NCBI RefSeq assembly: GCF_023611925.1
Contig: NZ_CP091456.1
Span: 868,001-932,000 of the forward strand
DNA from: Avibacterium sp. 20-132
Lineage (GTDB): Bacteria > Pseudomonadota > Gammaproteobacteria > Enterobacterales > Pasteurellaceae
Length of the DNA stretch: 64,000 nucleotides
Direction of reading: 5' to 3'
The notes under the pieces were generated by a model. The model ran no database searches and was not told where the DNA came from. It saw only the letters and a program-made list of their open reading frames with translations. Position 1 is the first letter of the stretch; every line of letters starts with the position of its first letter. Below are positions 45,775 to 56,010 of this stretch, piece by piece. The position numbers and the translations under genes were made by a program.

Positions 45775-46884
45775 ATGGCTAAAGAAGAGAAAGCGAAAAA
45801 AAGCGAGAAACCACAAATTACCACTCAAGAAGAAAAACAAAAAGCGCTTGCGGCCGCACTTGGTCAAATTGAAAAGCAATTTGGTAAAGGGTCTATTATG
45901 AAATTGGGTGAAACCCAAGAATTAGATATTGAATCTATTTCTACAGGATCTCTTGGTTTAGATATCGCCTTAGGTATTGGTGGTTTGCCAATGGGACGTA
46001 TCGTAGAAATTTATGGGCCAGAATCTTCAGGAAAAACCACATTAACCCTTTCTGTTATTGCACAAGCACAAAAGTTAGGTAAGACCTGTGCTTTCATTGA
46101 TGCAGAACACGCGTTAGATCCTATCTATGCGGCAAAACTCGGGGTTGATGTAAAAGAATTGCTCGTTTCTCAACCAGATAATGGTGAAGAAGCATTAGAA
46201 ATCTGTGATGCCTTGGTTCGTTCTGGTGCGATTGAAGTGGTGATTGTGGATTCTGTCGCTGCACTTACACCAAAAGCAGAAATTGAAGGAGATATGGGCG
46301 ATGCACACGTTGGTTTACAAGCGCGCTTAATGTCGCAAGCTTTGCGTAAACTAACGGGGCAAATCAAAAACTCAAACTGTTTGGTGATTTTTATCAACCA
46401 AATTCGTATGAAAATTGGTGTAATGTTTGGTAACCCAGAAACCACTACGGGTGGTAACGCATTAAAATTCTATTCTTCTGTGCGTCTAGATATTCGTCGA
46501 GTAGGTGCAGTAAAAGATGGTGATGAAATCATCGGTAATGAAACACGTGTCAAAGTGGTGAAAAATAAAGTGGCGCCACCATTCCGTCAAGTGGATTTCC
46601 AAATCCTTTATGGTGAAGGAATTTCACGCAACGGTGAATTAATTGAATTAGGTGTAAAACACAAATTAGTTGATAAAGCGGGCGCTTGGTTCTCTTATAA
46701 CGGTGAAAAAATTGGTCAAGGCAAAGCGAATGCGATGAAATGGTTAGCAGAACACCCTGAACAAGCTCAAGAATTAGAAAATAAATTACGTGAAGAGCTT
46801 TTAGCTAATCCAGATAAATCACTCATTGCAGATATTGAAGCCGATCAAAATGCAGAGATGGCAGAAATAGATTCTGAATTTTAA
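45775..46884 (+). CDS. recA: Recombinase RecA
   Basis: Forms filaments on single-stranded DNA, drives strand exchange and triggers LexA cleavage; in naturally competent Pasteurellaceae it is also needed for transformation. Walker A GPESSGKT is at residues 81-88, about 15 later than in E. coli. This is because of a Lys/Glu-rich N-terminal extension ([16 protein letters not shown]) before the usual [23 protein letters not shown]. The upstream ATG has an AAGGA site 7 bases away, and no internal ATG lies before the core, so the long form is probably real. The acidic C-terminal tail is present. A LexA box precedes it. Confidence 0.97.
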   Translation: MAKEEKAKKSEKPQITTQEEKQKALAAALGQIEKQFGKGSIMKLGETQELDIESISTGSLGLDIALGIGGLPMGRIVEIYGPESSGKTTLTLSVIAQAQKLGKTCAFIDAEHALDPIYAAKLGVDVKELLVSQPDNGEEALEICDALVRSGAIEVVIVDSVAALTPKAEIEGDMGDAHVGLQARLMSQALRKLTGQIKNSNCLVIFINQIRMKIGVMFGNPETTTGGNALKFYSSVRLDIRRVGAVKDGDEIIGNETRVKVVKNKVAPPFRQVDFQILYGEGISRNGELIELGVKHKLVDKAGAWFSYNGEKIGQGKANAMKWLAEHPEQAQELENKLREELLANPDKSLIADIEADQNAEMAEIDSEF

Positions 46885-46907
46885 ACCTTTCGATTAAGTA
46901 ATATTAA

Positions 46908-46940
46908 AAAAGTGCGGTAATTTTTGACCGCACTTTTTCT
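46908..46940 (+). terminator. USS-pair terminator after recA
   Basis: AAGTGCGGT (46910-46918) and ACCGCACTT (46927-46935) are in inverted orientation with an 8-base loop, flanked by A and T runs. Confidence 0.85.
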
Positions 46941-46992
46941 AAATATAATTGACCTATATCTTCGTTTTTCATAACATTCCCCTTTCAGAACT

Positions 46993-47190
46993 TTATTTTT
47001 TACCATTTTTTAGATCTTGCAAATTCTTTTTAAATTTTGCTTGAGCTTCCCAATATTCGGGCTTATGTACCCCGAACAAAAACAAAAAAAATAATTGCGT
47101 TATTACTAAAATAATTACAACCTTAGGAACAATTAACAACGACAAAATAAAGATTATTAACGGTAAACCGGCAAAAAGTACAGCAAACAT
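46993..47190 (-). CDS. Small hypothetical membrane protein
   Basis: A 65-residue protein with two hydrophobic segments (about 2-22 and 24-41) and a basic C-terminal tail (EAQAKFKKNLQDLKNGKK). A strong purine-rich ribosome site, AGGGGGGAG, precedes the ATG. It starts 19 bases after the stop of the 88-residue gene upstream, so they look like a pair. I do not recognise the family. The pair lies on the minus strand between recA and recX, which are usually neighbours in this family, so it may be an insertion. Confidence 0.55.
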   Translation of the reverse strand: MFAVLFAGLPLIIFILSLLIVPKVVIILVITQLFFLFLFGVHKPEYWEAQAKFKKNLQDLKNGKK

Positions 47191-47209
47191 AACTCCCCCC
47201 TATCTGTTT

Positions 47210-47476
47210 TTATTCGTTGTAATCATCTATGCAGATGATGCTTGGTGCGTTTTCTATACGATCGCGATCTGGGCGATTATAATTCATTTCCCATAAATAT
47301 TCTAGTCTTCGGCTTGTTAATCCGGTTTTCCTCAATTTGTCAAGTTCGTATTTTATTATATTTTGGGCATCCTTAAATTTTGCTTTAAAACTTTTATTAT
47401 TATAAAGCACCTTGTTTTTTGCTAGTATTTGTTCCGCCTCATTGATTTTAGTAAAATCAATAACTTTATTTAACAT
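47210..47476 (-). CDS. Hypothetical protein, 88 residues
   Basis: A soluble, Lys/Asn-rich protein with helical character (KFKDAQNIIKYELDKLRKTG in the middle) and an acidic end. The family is not recognised. There is no good ribosome site before its ATG, and the start is only 22 bases from the divergent recX start, so the true start or even expression is uncertain. It is upstream of, and close to, the small membrane-protein gene. AT-rich codon use and absence of USS suggest acquired DNA. Confidence 0.5.
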   Translation of the reverse strand: MLNKVIDFTKINEAEQILAKNKVLYNNKSFKAKFKDAQNIIKYELDKLRKTGLTSRRLEYLWEMNYNRPDRDRIENAPSIICIDDYNE

Positions 47477-47498
47477 ATTAATAATAAAGCGAGGAAAA

Positions 47499-47957
47499 AT
47501 GACTTCATTGGCGTTAAATTATGTGGTGAACTTACTTGCTCGTCGTGAATATAGCGAATATGAATTACGTTGTAAAATGCAAGAAAAAGCCTTCAGTGAA
47601 GAGGAAATTGAACAGGCTTTGGCTTTTTGTCAGGAGAAAAATTGGCAAAGTGATCGCCGTTTTACAGAAAATTATTTACATTACCGATCACAAAAAGGCT
47701 ATGGATTAAACCGTATTAAGCAAGAGCTTACTCAATTAAAAGGGATTTCATCAGAGACGTTAAATGATGCCCTTGCTGAAACGGAGATTAATTGGCCTGA
47801 GATTGCACAGACTGTTTTACGCAAAAAATTTCCTCAGTACGCCCAACAACAAGATTTTAAAATGAAACAAAAAATCTGGCGTTATATGCTTTCACACGGT
47901 TTTCAACGTGAAGAATTTGCTGATTTAGTCGGTGCGGGGGAAGATGATTTTTACTGA
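47499..47957 (+). CDS. recX: Regulatory protein RecX
   Basis: Modulator that binds RecA filaments and limits their growth. The preferred start is 47499 (MTSLALNYVVNLLARREYSEYELRCKM, 152 residues) with a GAGG site 6 bases upstream; the open frame reaches 29 codons further back without support. The tandem three-helix repeats of RecX are recognisable, with the repeated signature Y-LxxK at REYSEYELRCKM and the later GYGLNRIKQEL. It is separated from recA by two small minus-strand genes, so it needs its own promoter or read-through past the USS terminator. Confidence 0.93.
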   Translation: MTSLALNYVVNLLARREYSEYELRCKMQEKAFSEEEIEQALAFCQEKNWQSDRRFTENYLHYRSQKGYGLNRIKQELTQLKGISSETLNDALAETEINWPEIAQTVLRKKFPQYAQQQDFKMKQKIWRYMLSHGFQREEFADLVGAGEDDFY

Positions 47958-48093
47958 AAGAAATAAGATTGACTCAGCGCCTTTTCTTTTCTACAAAATA
48001 TTTGCACAAATAGCCCTTTCTTCTTTGAGTGAACCTCACTCAATGATAAACTAACGCCAATTTTTTCTTAAATAATGAATATAGGAAACAACA

Positions 48094-49809
48094 ATGCGAG
48101 CGAGTCGATATTTATTTGCTACTTTAAAAGAAACCCCAAATGATGCACAGGTGGTAAGCCATCAATTAATGCTACGTGCTGGAATGGTACGCCCTTTAGC
48201 CTCAGGGCTTTATAACTGGCTACCAACAGGGTTGCGCGTACTCAAAAAAGTGGAAAATATTGTACGTGAAGAAATGAATAAAAGTGGTGCAATTGAAGTA
48301 GAAATGCCCGTTGTTCAACCCGCTGAATTATGGCAAGAATCCCAACGTTGGGAACAATATGGTCCAGAATTATTACGCTTTCAGGATCGTGGGCAACGTG
48401 ATTTCGTCCTCGGCCCAACCCACGAAGAAGTGATTACGGATTTAGTTCGCCGTGAAGTGAGTTCTTATAAACAACTTCCGCTTAATTTATACCAAATTCA
48501 AACCAAATTCCGTGATGAAGTGCGTCCACGTTTTGGGGTAATGCGCGGTCGCGAATTTTTAATGAAAGATGCGTATTCTTTCCACACAACAAAAGAAAGT
48601 TTGCAAGAAACCTATGAGGTGATGTACCAAACTTACAGCAACATTTTTACCCGTTTAGGTTTAGATTTCCGTGCTGTTCAGGCGGATACGGGTTCTATTG
48701 GTGGTAGCGCCTCGCACGAATTCCAAGTGCTAGCACAAAGTGGCGAAGATGATATTGTGTTTTCCACAGAATCTGATTTTGCAGCGAATATTGAACTCGC
48801 AGAAGCAGTGGCTCAAGGTGAACGAGCCGTTCCAACATTAGCAATGGAATTAATTGATACGCCTAATGCCAAAACAATCAATGAACTTATTGAGCAATTT
48901 AATGTGCCAATAGAAAAAACCGTGAAAACGCTGATTGTCAAAGGTGCAAATGACGCTCAACCATTGATTGCGTTAATCATCCGTGGCGATCACAACTTAA
49001 ACGAAATCAAAGCACAAAAATTAGCACAAGTGGCTGATCCTCTCGAATTTGCTGATGAAGCTGACATTAAAGCGAAAATTGGTGCAAGTGTTGGTTCTCT
49101 TGGGCCTGTAAATTTACCGATCCCAGCCATTATTGATCGTAGTGTGGCATTAATGAGTGATTTCTCAGCTGGCGCAAATATTGATGGCAAACATTATTTT
49201 AATATCAACTGGGAACGTGATGTGCCAATGCCAGAAATTGCAGATTTGCGCAATGTAGTAGAAGGTGATCCTAGCCCAGATGGTAAAGGGTCATTATTAA
49301 TCAAACGTGGTATTGAAGTCGGACATATTTTCCAACTGGGTACAAAATATTCTGAAGCAATGAAAGCCACTGTACAAGGCGAAGATGGTCGCCCACAAAC
49401 GATGATTATGGGCTGTTACGGCATTGGCGTGAGCCGTGTGGTTGCCGCAGCGATTGAACAAAGCCACGATGAGCGTGGCATTATTTGGCCAACAGATGCC
49501 ATTGCACCGTTTACCGTTGCTATCGTCCCAATGAATATGCACAAATCAGAAAGCGTGCAAGAATTTGCAGAAAATTTGTACCGCACTTTACTTGCTGAAG
49601 GAATTGAAGTGATTTTTGATGATCGTAAAGAACGCCCGGGTGTAATGTTTGCAGATATGGAACTCATTGGTGTACCGCATATGTTAGTGATTGGTGAGAA
49701 AAACCTGCAAAATGGCGAAATAGAATACAAAAATCGCCGAACAGGTGAAAAACAGATGATCAACAAAGATCAATTAGTCGAATTTGTGAAACAACAAATC
49801 AAATACTAA
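48094..49809 (+). CDS. proS: Prolyl-tRNA synthetase
   Basis: Class IIa aminoacyl-tRNA synthetase, 571 residues, the bacterial type with an inserted editing domain between motifs 2 and 3. Motif 1 is around [14 protein letters not shown] (near 36-49). Motif 2 is around [25 protein letters not shown], and motif 3 around [17 protein letters not shown]. The YbaK-like editing insert (about 225-390) removes mischarged alanine. The C-terminal anticodon domain contains the USS at 49580. A clear hairpin terminator follows. Confidence 0.97.
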   Translation: MRASRYLFATLKETPNDAQVVSHQLMLRAGMVRPLASGLYNWLPTGLRVLKKVENIVREEMNKSGAIEVEMPVVQPAELWQESQRWEQYGPELLRFQDRGQRDFVLGPTHEEVITDLVRREVSSYKQLPLNLYQIQTKFRDEVRPRFGVMRGREFLMKDAYSFHTTKESLQETYEVMYQTYSNIFTRLGLDFRAVQADTGSIGGSASHEFQVLAQSGEDDIVFSTESDFAANIELAEAVAQGERAVPTLAMELIDTPNAKTINELIEQFNVPIEKTVKTLIVKGANDAQPLIALIIRGDHNLNEIKAQKLAQVADPLEFADEADIKAKIGASVGSLGPVNLPIPAIIDRSVALMSDFSAGANIDGKHYFNINWERDVPMPEIADLRNVVEGDPSPDGKGSLLIKRGIEVGHIFQLGTKYSEAMKATVQGEDGRPQTMIMGCYGIGVSRVVAAAIEQSHDERGIIWPTDAIAPFTVAIVPMNMHKSESVQEFAENLYRTLLAEGIEVIFDDRKERPGVMFADMELIGVPHMLVIGEKNLQNGEIEYKNRRTGEKQMINKDQLVEFVKQQIKY

Positions 49810-49815
49810 ATAACG

Positions 49816-49847
49816 GAATTGGGCGGCAAAAGTCGCCCAATTTTTTG
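49816..49847 (+). terminator. Terminator after proS
   Basis: AATTGGGCG and CGCCCAATT form a stem closed by GCAAAAGT, followed by TTTTTTG. Confidence 0.88.
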
Positions 49848-50003
49848 CCTAAAAACTAACGAAAAGTACGGATTTTACTTCTTTTGATTATTTTTATTCA
49901 TTTTGATGAACTAAAAATGATATAGATCAGCGTTTAATAATTAATCAAGCGTATAATCAAAATTATTTTATTATGTGAATTATTCATCAAAATAGAGGCA
50001 AAA

Positions 50004-50750
50004 ATGAAAAAATTAATCATTTCAAGTATTTTAGTTGCATTGTTAGCGGGTTGTTCTCAAACTCCATACCAAGCAAAAATACATCCCCACTGGGGATATA
50101 GCGGTGAAACTGATCCACAGCATTGGGGAGAGCTAAGTGTCGACTATCAATTATGTGAACGAGGTAAAAATCAATCGCCAGTTAATTTTACTAAAGCAGT
50201 AACTTCATATAACAGCGTAAAATACCAATATCAGCCGAGTCATATTAGCCTAGTGAATAATGGGCATACTTTACAAGCTTCGTTACAAACAGAAAATAAT
50301 CAACTAAAGATTGATGAAAAAGTTTTTGTTTTACAGCAATTTCATTTTCATAGCCCAAGTGAACACCAATTCCAAGGTAATCACTTCCCTGTAGAAATCC
50401 ATTTTGTACATAAATCTGCAACAGGTGAGCTGGCTGTACTTGCGGTAATGGTAAAAGAAGGGAATGCAAATCCGGTGTTGGAGGAATTATTGCATAATCC
50501 CTTGAATATTAATGAAAAAAAGGTATTGGCACGACCGTTAGACATTATAAAATTATTGCCGCAAAGTAAAGGACATTATCGTCTTAATGGTTCACTCACA
50601 ACTCCGCCTTGTAGTGAAGGAGTAAATTGGGTCGTTTTACAACAACCTATTAATGCAAGTAGTGAGCAACTTCAATTATTCTCACGTACTTTAGGTCATA
50701 ACAATCGCCCCGTACAACCAATGAATGCCCGAATTGTTGTAAGTGAATAG
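50004..50750 (+). CDS. cah: Alpha-class carbonic anhydrase, lipoprotein
   Basis: Interconverts CO2 and bicarbonate in the periplasm. The 248 residues start with a lipoprotein signal ending LLAGC (Cys17 lipidated; the +2 residue Ser favours the outer membrane). The three zinc ligands are His114 and His116 (FHFHSPSEH) and His133 (EIHFVHK), with the 17-residue spacing typical of bacterial alpha-class enzymes. SPVNF and the late LTTPPCSEGVNW, where the substrate pocket Thr lies, are also present. It stands alone with its own promoter in the 49848-50003 gap. Many relatives carry a cleaved, soluble form; lipid anchoring is notable. Confidence 0.93.
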   Translation: MKKLIISSILVALLAGCSQTPYQAKIHPHWGYSGETDPQHWGELSVDYQLCERGKNQSPVNFTKAVTSYNSVKYQYQPSHISLVNNGHTLQASLQTENNQLKIDEKVFVLQQFHFHSPSEHQFQGNHFPVEIHFVHKSATGELAVLAVMVKEGNANPVLEELLHNPLNINEKKVLARPLDIIKLLPQSKGHYRLNGSLTTPPCSEGVNWVVLQQPINASSEQLQLFSRTLGHNNRPVQPMNARIVVSE

Positions 50751-50920
50751 AGATAAATGGGGCATTTTAATGCCCTTACTTTTTTTATATGTTTGACTGA
50801 AATTCTCCCGTTATTCCGACCGCACTTTTTCCTTGCGCGATCTTGCCCTAAAACATAGAATAGCCCTCGTAAAAATGAGATTAGCTCATTTTGTAAACGA
50901 TATTGAGTAGTAGATTTTTA

Positions 50921-51673
50921 ATGACTGAACAACAAACCAGCTTTGCGGATCAAAAACGCAAAACCGTTGAAACCGCTGAATTTACCGCAGATGGACGCTA
51001 CAAACGTAAAGTGCGTAGTTTTGTATTGCGTACAGGACGATTAAGTGATTTTCAACGTAATATGATGAATGAGAATTGGCCAACTTATGGTTTAGCACAT
51101 CAAACAGAACCTTTTGATTTTAAACATATTTATGGCAATGATAAGCCAGTTATTTTAGAAATTGGCTTTGGGATGGGAAAATCCCTTGTTGAAATGGCGG
51201 AACAAAATCCAGATAAAAATTATCTCGGTATTGAAGTGCATACTCCCGGCGTGGGGGCTTGCATTGCTTATGTGGTGGAAAAAAACGTGAAAAATTTACG
51301 TGTTATTTGCCACGATGCCACAGAAATTTTACGCGATTGCATTGCAGACAGTAGCCTTGCTGGTTTACAGCTCTTTTTCCCTGATCCTTGGCATAAAGCT
51401 AAGCATCACAAACGCCGTATTGTACAGCCAAATTTTGTGCAAACAGTTTGCCAAAAGCTTGTTAGTCAAGGCTTTATTCATATGGCAACAGACTGGGAAA
51501 ACTATGCAGAACAAATGTTAGACGTGTTGCAAAATAATCCGCAGTTACGCAATACATCTGCCACCAATGATTATATTCCACGCCCAGAAAGCCGTCCGCT
51601 GACGAAGTTTGAACAGCGCGGTCACCGCTTAGGACACGGTGTATGGGATTTATATTTTATTAAAACTGAATAA
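50921..51673 (+). CDS. trmB: tRNA (guanine-46-N7)-methyltransferase
   Basis: Methylates G46 in the variable loop of tRNAs. The 250 residues begin [15 protein letters not shown]; an upstream TTG six codons earlier is possible but less likely. The SAM motif is [16 protein letters not shown] (near 73-88) and the catalytic/tRNA region [15 protein letters not shown] (near 150-164). It is followed after 29 bases by yggL, as in E. coli, so the two are probably co-transcribed. A USS lies in the upstream gap (50819). Confidence 0.95.
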   Translation: MTEQQTSFADQKRKTVETAEFTADGRYKRKVRSFVLRTGRLSDFQRNMMNENWPTYGLAHQTEPFDFKHIYGNDKPVILEIGFGMGKSLVEMAEQNPDKNYLGIEVHTPGVGACIAYVVEKNVKNLRVICHDATEILRDCIADSSLAGLQLFFPDPWHKAKHHKRRIVQPNFVQTVCQKLVSQGFIHMATDWENYAEQMLDVLQNNPQLRNTSATNDYIPRPESRPLTKFEQRGHRLGHGVWDLYFIKTE

Positions 51674-51702
51674 TATCACTCAAATAATACGAGGAGAAAA
51701 CA

Positions 51703-52041
51703 ATGGCAATTCAACGTAACAGAAGACAACGCAAAAAAATGCACCTTGCCGAATTCCAAGAATTAGGCTTTTTAGTAAACTGGCAATTTCCTGAAAATAC
51801 GCCAATTGATACAATTGACGAGGTTGTTGATCGTTTTATCAACGAAGTGATTCGCCCAAATGGCTTAGCTTATGAAGGTAGTGGTTATTTGCATTGGGAA
51901 GGTTTAGTCTGTTTAGAAAAAATTGGAAAATGTGATGAAAATCACCGCGAGTTAGTGAAAAACTGGTTAGAAACCAATGGATTACAGCAAATTGAAATTA
52001 GCGAACTGTTTGATATTTGGTGGGAATATCCAGCAAAATAA
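51703..52041 (+). CDS. yggL: YggL family protein (DUF469)
   Basis: Small protein of 112 residues with the conserved start RNRRQRKKMHLAEFQELGF (residues 5-23) and the end ELFDIWWEYPAK. The gene sits directly after trmB, matching E. coli. YggL has been linked to 50S ribosomal subunits, but its role is not settled. The ribosome site GAGGAG lies 8 bases before the ATG. Confidence 0.93.
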   Translation: MAIQRNRRQRKKMHLAEFQELGFLVNWQFPENTPIDTIDEVVDRFINEVIRPNGLAYEGSGYLHWEGLVCLEKIGKCDENHRELVKNWLETNGLQQIEISELFDIWWEYPAK

Positions 52042-52586
52042 TGGGATTATAAACAAAGTTTATTTTTTGTTGTTAATAAGCGTATGTAATCCCTTTGCGG
52101 ATATATTTTGATTTAGGGGAGGATGATTTCTCCCCTTAATGTTATACGGCTCATTAAATTCATCACTATCACCAAAATAATACCATCTACCTTATACTTT
52201 TAAGTAAGCCCCCTAGTCAGCACTATTGTATGAGAAAGGGGCTTAAATTGCCTATTTAGCCCATTATTAAAAAACTGGAACTCAATAACGCCAACGTTTT
52301 TGAGTCTGCTTGCTGATAATCTTTCGGTATTTAAGTTTGATTGTATCTTTGGTTTAGTTGCCGAGTTATAGCCTTTGTAATAATGTTTTTACTTCAAGCC
52401 ATAAATATACATATTTATTTGCTGTTATTTTTTATTGGATTACCCTCTTTTATAAGGACTATGCTAGGTTTTGTTGCAAAATATGCAATATTTAATTTTA
52501 ATAATATCAATTTACGCAATGTAAAGAAACGGTATAATTCCACCACAATAAGTAACAAACACAATATCTCAACATAAGGATACAAA
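52042..52586. other. Unusually long intergenic region before ilvC
   Basis: No gene is supported in 545 bases. It holds a hairpin at 52115-52136 (AGGGGAG/CTCCCCT), probably the trmB-yggL terminator, and a second at 52205-52245 (TAAGCCCC/GGGGCTTA with a 25-base loop). The following segment near 52259-52310 has a short stretch readable as PIIKKLELNNANVFE that may be the remains of a mobile-element gene. The ilvC promoter must lie near the right end. A 78-codon frame at 52341-52577 lacks a ribosome site and recognisable motifs. Confidence 0.6.
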
Positions 52587-54068
52587 ATGGCTAATTATTT
52601 CAATACATTAAACTTACGCCAACAATTAGATCAATTAGGTCGTTGTCGTTTTATGGATCGCGAAGAATTTTCTGATGAAGCGAATTTCTTAAAAGGTAAG
52701 AAAATTGTTATTGTCGGGTGCGGTGCGCAAGGCTTAAACCAAGGGTTAAATATGCGGGATTCTGGTTTAGATATCAGTTATGCGTTACGCCCAGAAGCCA
52801 TTGCAGAAAAACGTGCGTCTTTCCAACGTGCCACTGAAAATGGGTTTAATGTTGGGACTTATCAAGAACTGATTCCAAGTGCCGATTTAGTCATTAATCT
52901 AACGCCTGATAAACAGCATAGTAAAGTGATCGCCGATGTGATGGGATTAATGAAAGAAGGTGCGGCACTAGGGTATTCTCACGGGTTAAACATTGTTGAA
53001 GTGGGCGAGCAAATTCGTCCTGACATTACCGTTGTGATGGTTGCACCTAAATGTCCGGGGACGGAAGTGCGTGAAGAATATAAACGTGGTTTTGGTGTAC
53101 CAACGCTTATTGCCGTTCACCCTGAAAACGATCCAAAAGGTGAAGGTATGGCGATCGCAAAAGCTTGGGCTGCGGCGACAGGTGGACATCGTGCCGGTGT
53201 ATTAGAATCTTCCTTTGTCGCAGAAGTGAAATCTGACTTAATGGGAGAACAAACCATCCTTTGCGGTATGTTACAAGCGGGGTCAATTCTTTGTTATGAC
53301 AAATTAGTGGCTGACGGTAAAGATCCTGCTTATGCTGGGAAATTAGTGCAATATGGCTGGGAAACCATCACCGAAGCCTTAAAACAAGGTGGTATCACAC
53401 TTATGATGGATCGTCTATCCAACAGCGCTAAATTACGTGCCTTTGAACTTGCAGAAGAAATTAAACAAGAGTTGGATTTCTTATTCAAGAAACATATGGA
53501 CGATATTATCAGCGGTGAATTTTCCCGTGTGATGATGGAAGATTGGGCAAATGGCGATGCTAATCTATTAAAATGGCGTGAAGAAACAGGAAAAACCGCC
53601 TTTGAAAATGCACCAAAAGCAGAAGGAATCAAAATCAGCGAACAAGAATATTTTGATAACGGTGTATTAATGGTTGCAATGGTAAAAGCAGGCGTGGAGT
53701 TGGCGTTCGATACGATGGTTTCAGCGGGCATCTTTGAAGAATCTGCTTATTATGAATCCTTACACGAATTACCATTAATCGCAAACACCATTGCACGTAA
53801 ACGCTTATATGAAATGAATGTAGTTATTTCAGATACGGCAGAATATGGAAACTACCTCTTTGCTAATGTTGCAGCACCAATTTTAGCGAAAACAGTAATG
53901 CAACATTTACAACGTGGTGATTTGGGTGAACCAACCCCAACCGTAGAAATTGACAATATCACCTTACGTGATGTGAATGATGCAATCCGCAACCACCCAA
54001 TTGAGTTAATCGGTCAAGAATTGCGTGGTTATATGACAGATATGAAACGCATTTCTTCACAAGGATAA
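52587..54068 (+). CDS. ilvC: Ketol-acid reductoisomerase (NADP+), class II
   Basis: Second common step of valine and isoleucine synthesis: isomerises and reduces acetolactate or acetohydroxybutyrate. The 493 residues mark the long, class II form. The N-terminal NADPH-binding motif is [18 protein letters not shown] (near 39-56). The first knotted helical domain carries [17 protein letters not shown] and the Mg2+ ligands in [15 protein letters not shown]; a second copy of the domain completes the C terminus. No ilvY regulator is next to it. A strong terminator follows. Confidence 0.97.
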   Translation: MANYFNTLNLRQQLDQLGRCRFMDREEFSDEANFLKGKKIVIVGCGAQGLNQGLNMRDSGLDISYALRPEAIAEKRASFQRATENGFNVGTYQELIPSADLVINLTPDKQHSKVIADVMGLMKEGAALGYSHGLNIVEVGEQIRPDITVVMVAPKCPGTEVREEYKRGFGVPTLIAVHPENDPKGEGMAIAKAWAAATGGHRAGVLESSFVAEVKSDLMGEQTILCGMLQAGSILCYDKLVADGKDPAYAGKLVQYGWETITEALKQGGITLMMDRLSNSAKLRAFELAEEIKQELDFLFKKHMDDIISGEFSRVMMEDWANGDANLLKWREETGKTAFENAPKAEGIKISEQEYFDNGVLMVAMVKAGVELAFDTMVSAGIFEESAYYESLHELPLIANTIARKRLYEMNVVISDTAEYGNYLFANVAAPILAKTVMQHLQRGDLGEPTPTVEIDNITLRDVNDAIRNHPIELIGQELRGYMTDMKRISSQG

Positions 54069-54085
54069 GTCGTTGCTTGAACTAG

Positions 54086-54116
54086 AAAGCCAGCATAATT
54101 GCTGGCTTTTTTGTTG
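54086..54116 (+). terminator. Terminator after ilvC
   Basis: AAAGCCAGCA and TGCTGGCTTTT arms around TAAT, then TTTTGTT. Confidence 0.9.
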
Positions 54117-54224
54117 ATAAAAAATGTTATAAAAATGCACCGCACTTTACTAGGTGGCAAAATAAAATGAACTAATTGCTAAATAAATTGCCATATTAAG
54201 GAAATAACTATTGAGGAAGTTCTT

Positions 54225-54857
54225 ATGGATTTTAACCAAATTTTAAATCAAGTATTTAACGTTGCTAAAGATCAACTAGGTAAAACAATGAATGGTAATT
54301 CCACCGCTGACAAAATTACTAAAGCGGGCGGCGGTGCTGCAGCAATTGGATTGCTTTCTATGATTTTAGGACGTAATGGTGGGGCAAGTCTGACCAAGTT
54401 AGGTTCTCTTGCCGCACTTGGTAGCTTGGCGTATCAGGCTTATCAACAATATCAACAAAAAAATTCGCAAAATTCTACCGCACTTAGCGAAGAAATCTTT
54501 GTCGATACCGTAGAAAAGGCGACTTCAGGACAATTAATTTTACAAACAATGATTGCCGCTGCGGCAGCTGATGGTGCTATTACTGATGAGGAAAAACAAG
54601 TCATCATTACTGAGGCTGGGAATGATCCCGAGGTGTATCATTGGTTAGAACAACAAATCAGCCAACCGATTTCTATTGCTCAGATCGCTCAACAAGTCGG
54701 CAACGATACCGCATTAGCTTCACAAGTCTATTTGGCCGCCCGTGTCGTGTGCGGTGAATTAGATCGTAAAGAAATTATCTTTCTAGCCAATCTTGCCACA
54801 GCATTAAATCTTGATGATGCTTTAGTTGAACAATTAGAGAAACAAGCGGGTTTCTAA
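54225..54857 (+). CDS. YebE-family protein (DUF533, TerB-like fold)
   Basis: A 210-residue protein. An N-terminal low-complexity part (about 1-60, Gly/Ala rich with AGGGAAAIGLLSMILG) may be a membrane-associated helix. The conserved C-terminal DUF533 domain has MIAAAAADGAITDEEKQVI (near 109-127). That acidic motif resembles TerB-type metal-binding helices. E. coli YebE is a Cpx-regulated inner-membrane protein of unknown role. A USS is embedded at 54477. The terminator AAACGGTGTG/CACACCGTTT at 54883-54913 follows. Confidence 0.85.
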   Translation: MDFNQILNQVFNVAKDQLGKTMNGNSTADKITKAGGGAAAIGLLSMILGRNGGASLTKLGSLAALGSLAYQAYQQYQQKNSQNSTALSEEIFVDTVEKATSGQLILQTMIAAAAADGAITDEEKQVIITEAGNDPEVYHWLEQQISQPISIAQIAQQVGNDTALASQVYLAARVVCGELDRKEIIFLANLATALNLDDALVEQLEKQAGF

Positions 54858-54882
54858 TTGCATCAAAGGTCGCTTTTAAATC

Positions 54883-54915
54883 AAACGGTGTGTTTAACAA
54901 CACACCGTTTTTGTT
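54883..54915 (+). terminator. Terminator after the YebE-family gene
   Basis: The perfect 10-bp stem AAACGGTGTG/CACACCGTTT has a TTTAACAA loop and a T tail. Confidence 0.9.
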
Positions 54916-54996
54916 TGTCGTCGGATAGATACAATGAAGAAATCATATTCCCTCTTTTCTCATAGTGTAGAAGAGAGATTGAAGTGCGGTGCTTTT

Positions 54997-55788
54997 TTAG
55001 CAATTTTCTTGTTTTTTCACATCGTCCCACAATAGGTCGAGTTCTGTCAGTGTGCTGCTTTGCAACGATTTACCTTGTTGTTTGACACGCGTTTCTACTT
55101 GACGAAAACGGCGTTCAAATTTTTGATTCGCTTTGCGTAAGGCTTCTTCTGGGCAGCAATGCAGATGGCGGCTTAAATTCACCACAGCAAAAAGTAAATC
55201 ACCAATTTCTTCTTCAATTTTTGCTTGTTCTTGTTGTGGACGAGCAAGTTCAGTTTGTACCTCTTGCAGTTCTTCTTGCACTTTAGCTATAACAGGTTGG
55301 ATGTTATCCCAATCAAAGCCGACTTTTGCACAGCGTTTCTGTAATTTTTCTGCTCGCATTAAGGCGGGGAAGGATTGGGGAATATTATCCAAAATGGATT
55401 GGTAGGCTTTATTTTTATTTTCTTGTGCTTTGATTGTATTCCAATGACGCAGAGCTTCTTGCTCGTTGTGTGCTTTTGCTTCACCGAAAACGTGTGGATG
55501 GCGACGCAAAATTTTTTCTGCCACCTCATTGATAACCTCATCAAAGGTGAATAAATTATCTTCTTTGGCAAGTTGGCTGAAAAAGACCACTTGGAGCAAT
55601 AAATCGCCGAGTTCTTCGCGTAAATTGTCCGTATTTTGTTGTTCGATTGCTTCCACCACTTCATAGCTTTCTTCTAATAAGTGGGGGATCATTGTTTGAT
55701 AGGTTTGTTCAAGATCCCAAGGACAGCCTCCATTTGGATCACGCAATTTGGCAATGAGTTGTACAAAATCTTGAATAGAATAGTTCAT
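54997..55788 (-). CDS. mazG: Nucleoside triphosphate pyrophosphohydrolase MazG
   Basis: Hydrolyses NTPs and dNTPs to monophosphates and pyrophosphate, removing abnormal nucleotides and lowering ppGpp levels in E. coli. The 263 residues show two MazG repeats. The first has [19 protein letters not shown] and the EExxE...ExxD metal helices ([26 protein letters not shown]). The second has [17 protein letters not shown]. The gene stands alone; a USS with T run (54982) lies just beyond its stop. There is no mazEF toxin pair. Confidence 0.95.
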   Translation of the reverse strand: MNYSIQDFVQLIAKLRDPNGGCPWDLEQTYQTMIPHLLEESYEVVEAIEQQNTDNLREELGDLLLQVVFFSQLAKEDNLFTFDEVINEVAEKILRRHPHVFGEAKAHNEQEALRHWNTIKAQENKNKAYQSILDNIPQSFPALMRAEKLQKRCAKVGFDWDNIQPVIAKVQEELQEVQTELARPQQEQAKIEEEIGDLLFAVVNLSRHLHCCPEEALRKANQKFERRFRQVETRVKQQGKSLQSSTLTELDLLWDDVKKQENC

Positions 55789-56010
55789 TTTTATCCTTTA
55801 TGTATCAGGGTTGGCACGCAAGAAATGGGGCGATAATAGCACAATGTTTAGTGGGCTTAAGTAAAATTTTATGGCGAATTGCGATTTTTTTACAAATAAA
55901 AATAAATGTTTTTTCTAAAACGTGATCAAGTGCAAATTTTTTTTATTTGACTAGTGCTAGTATTACACCAAAAGAAATTGATTAACCTCTAAGATAATAA
56001 GGAGTTAGTT

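Noticed and set aside
50903..50920. TTG start for trmB
   Set aside because: The ATG at 50921 gives the usual N terminus; the ribosome site is weak for both.
52341..52577. 78-codon frame upstream of ilvC
   Set aside because: No ribosome site, AT-rich composition that makes hydrophobic residues by chance, and no recognisable motif.
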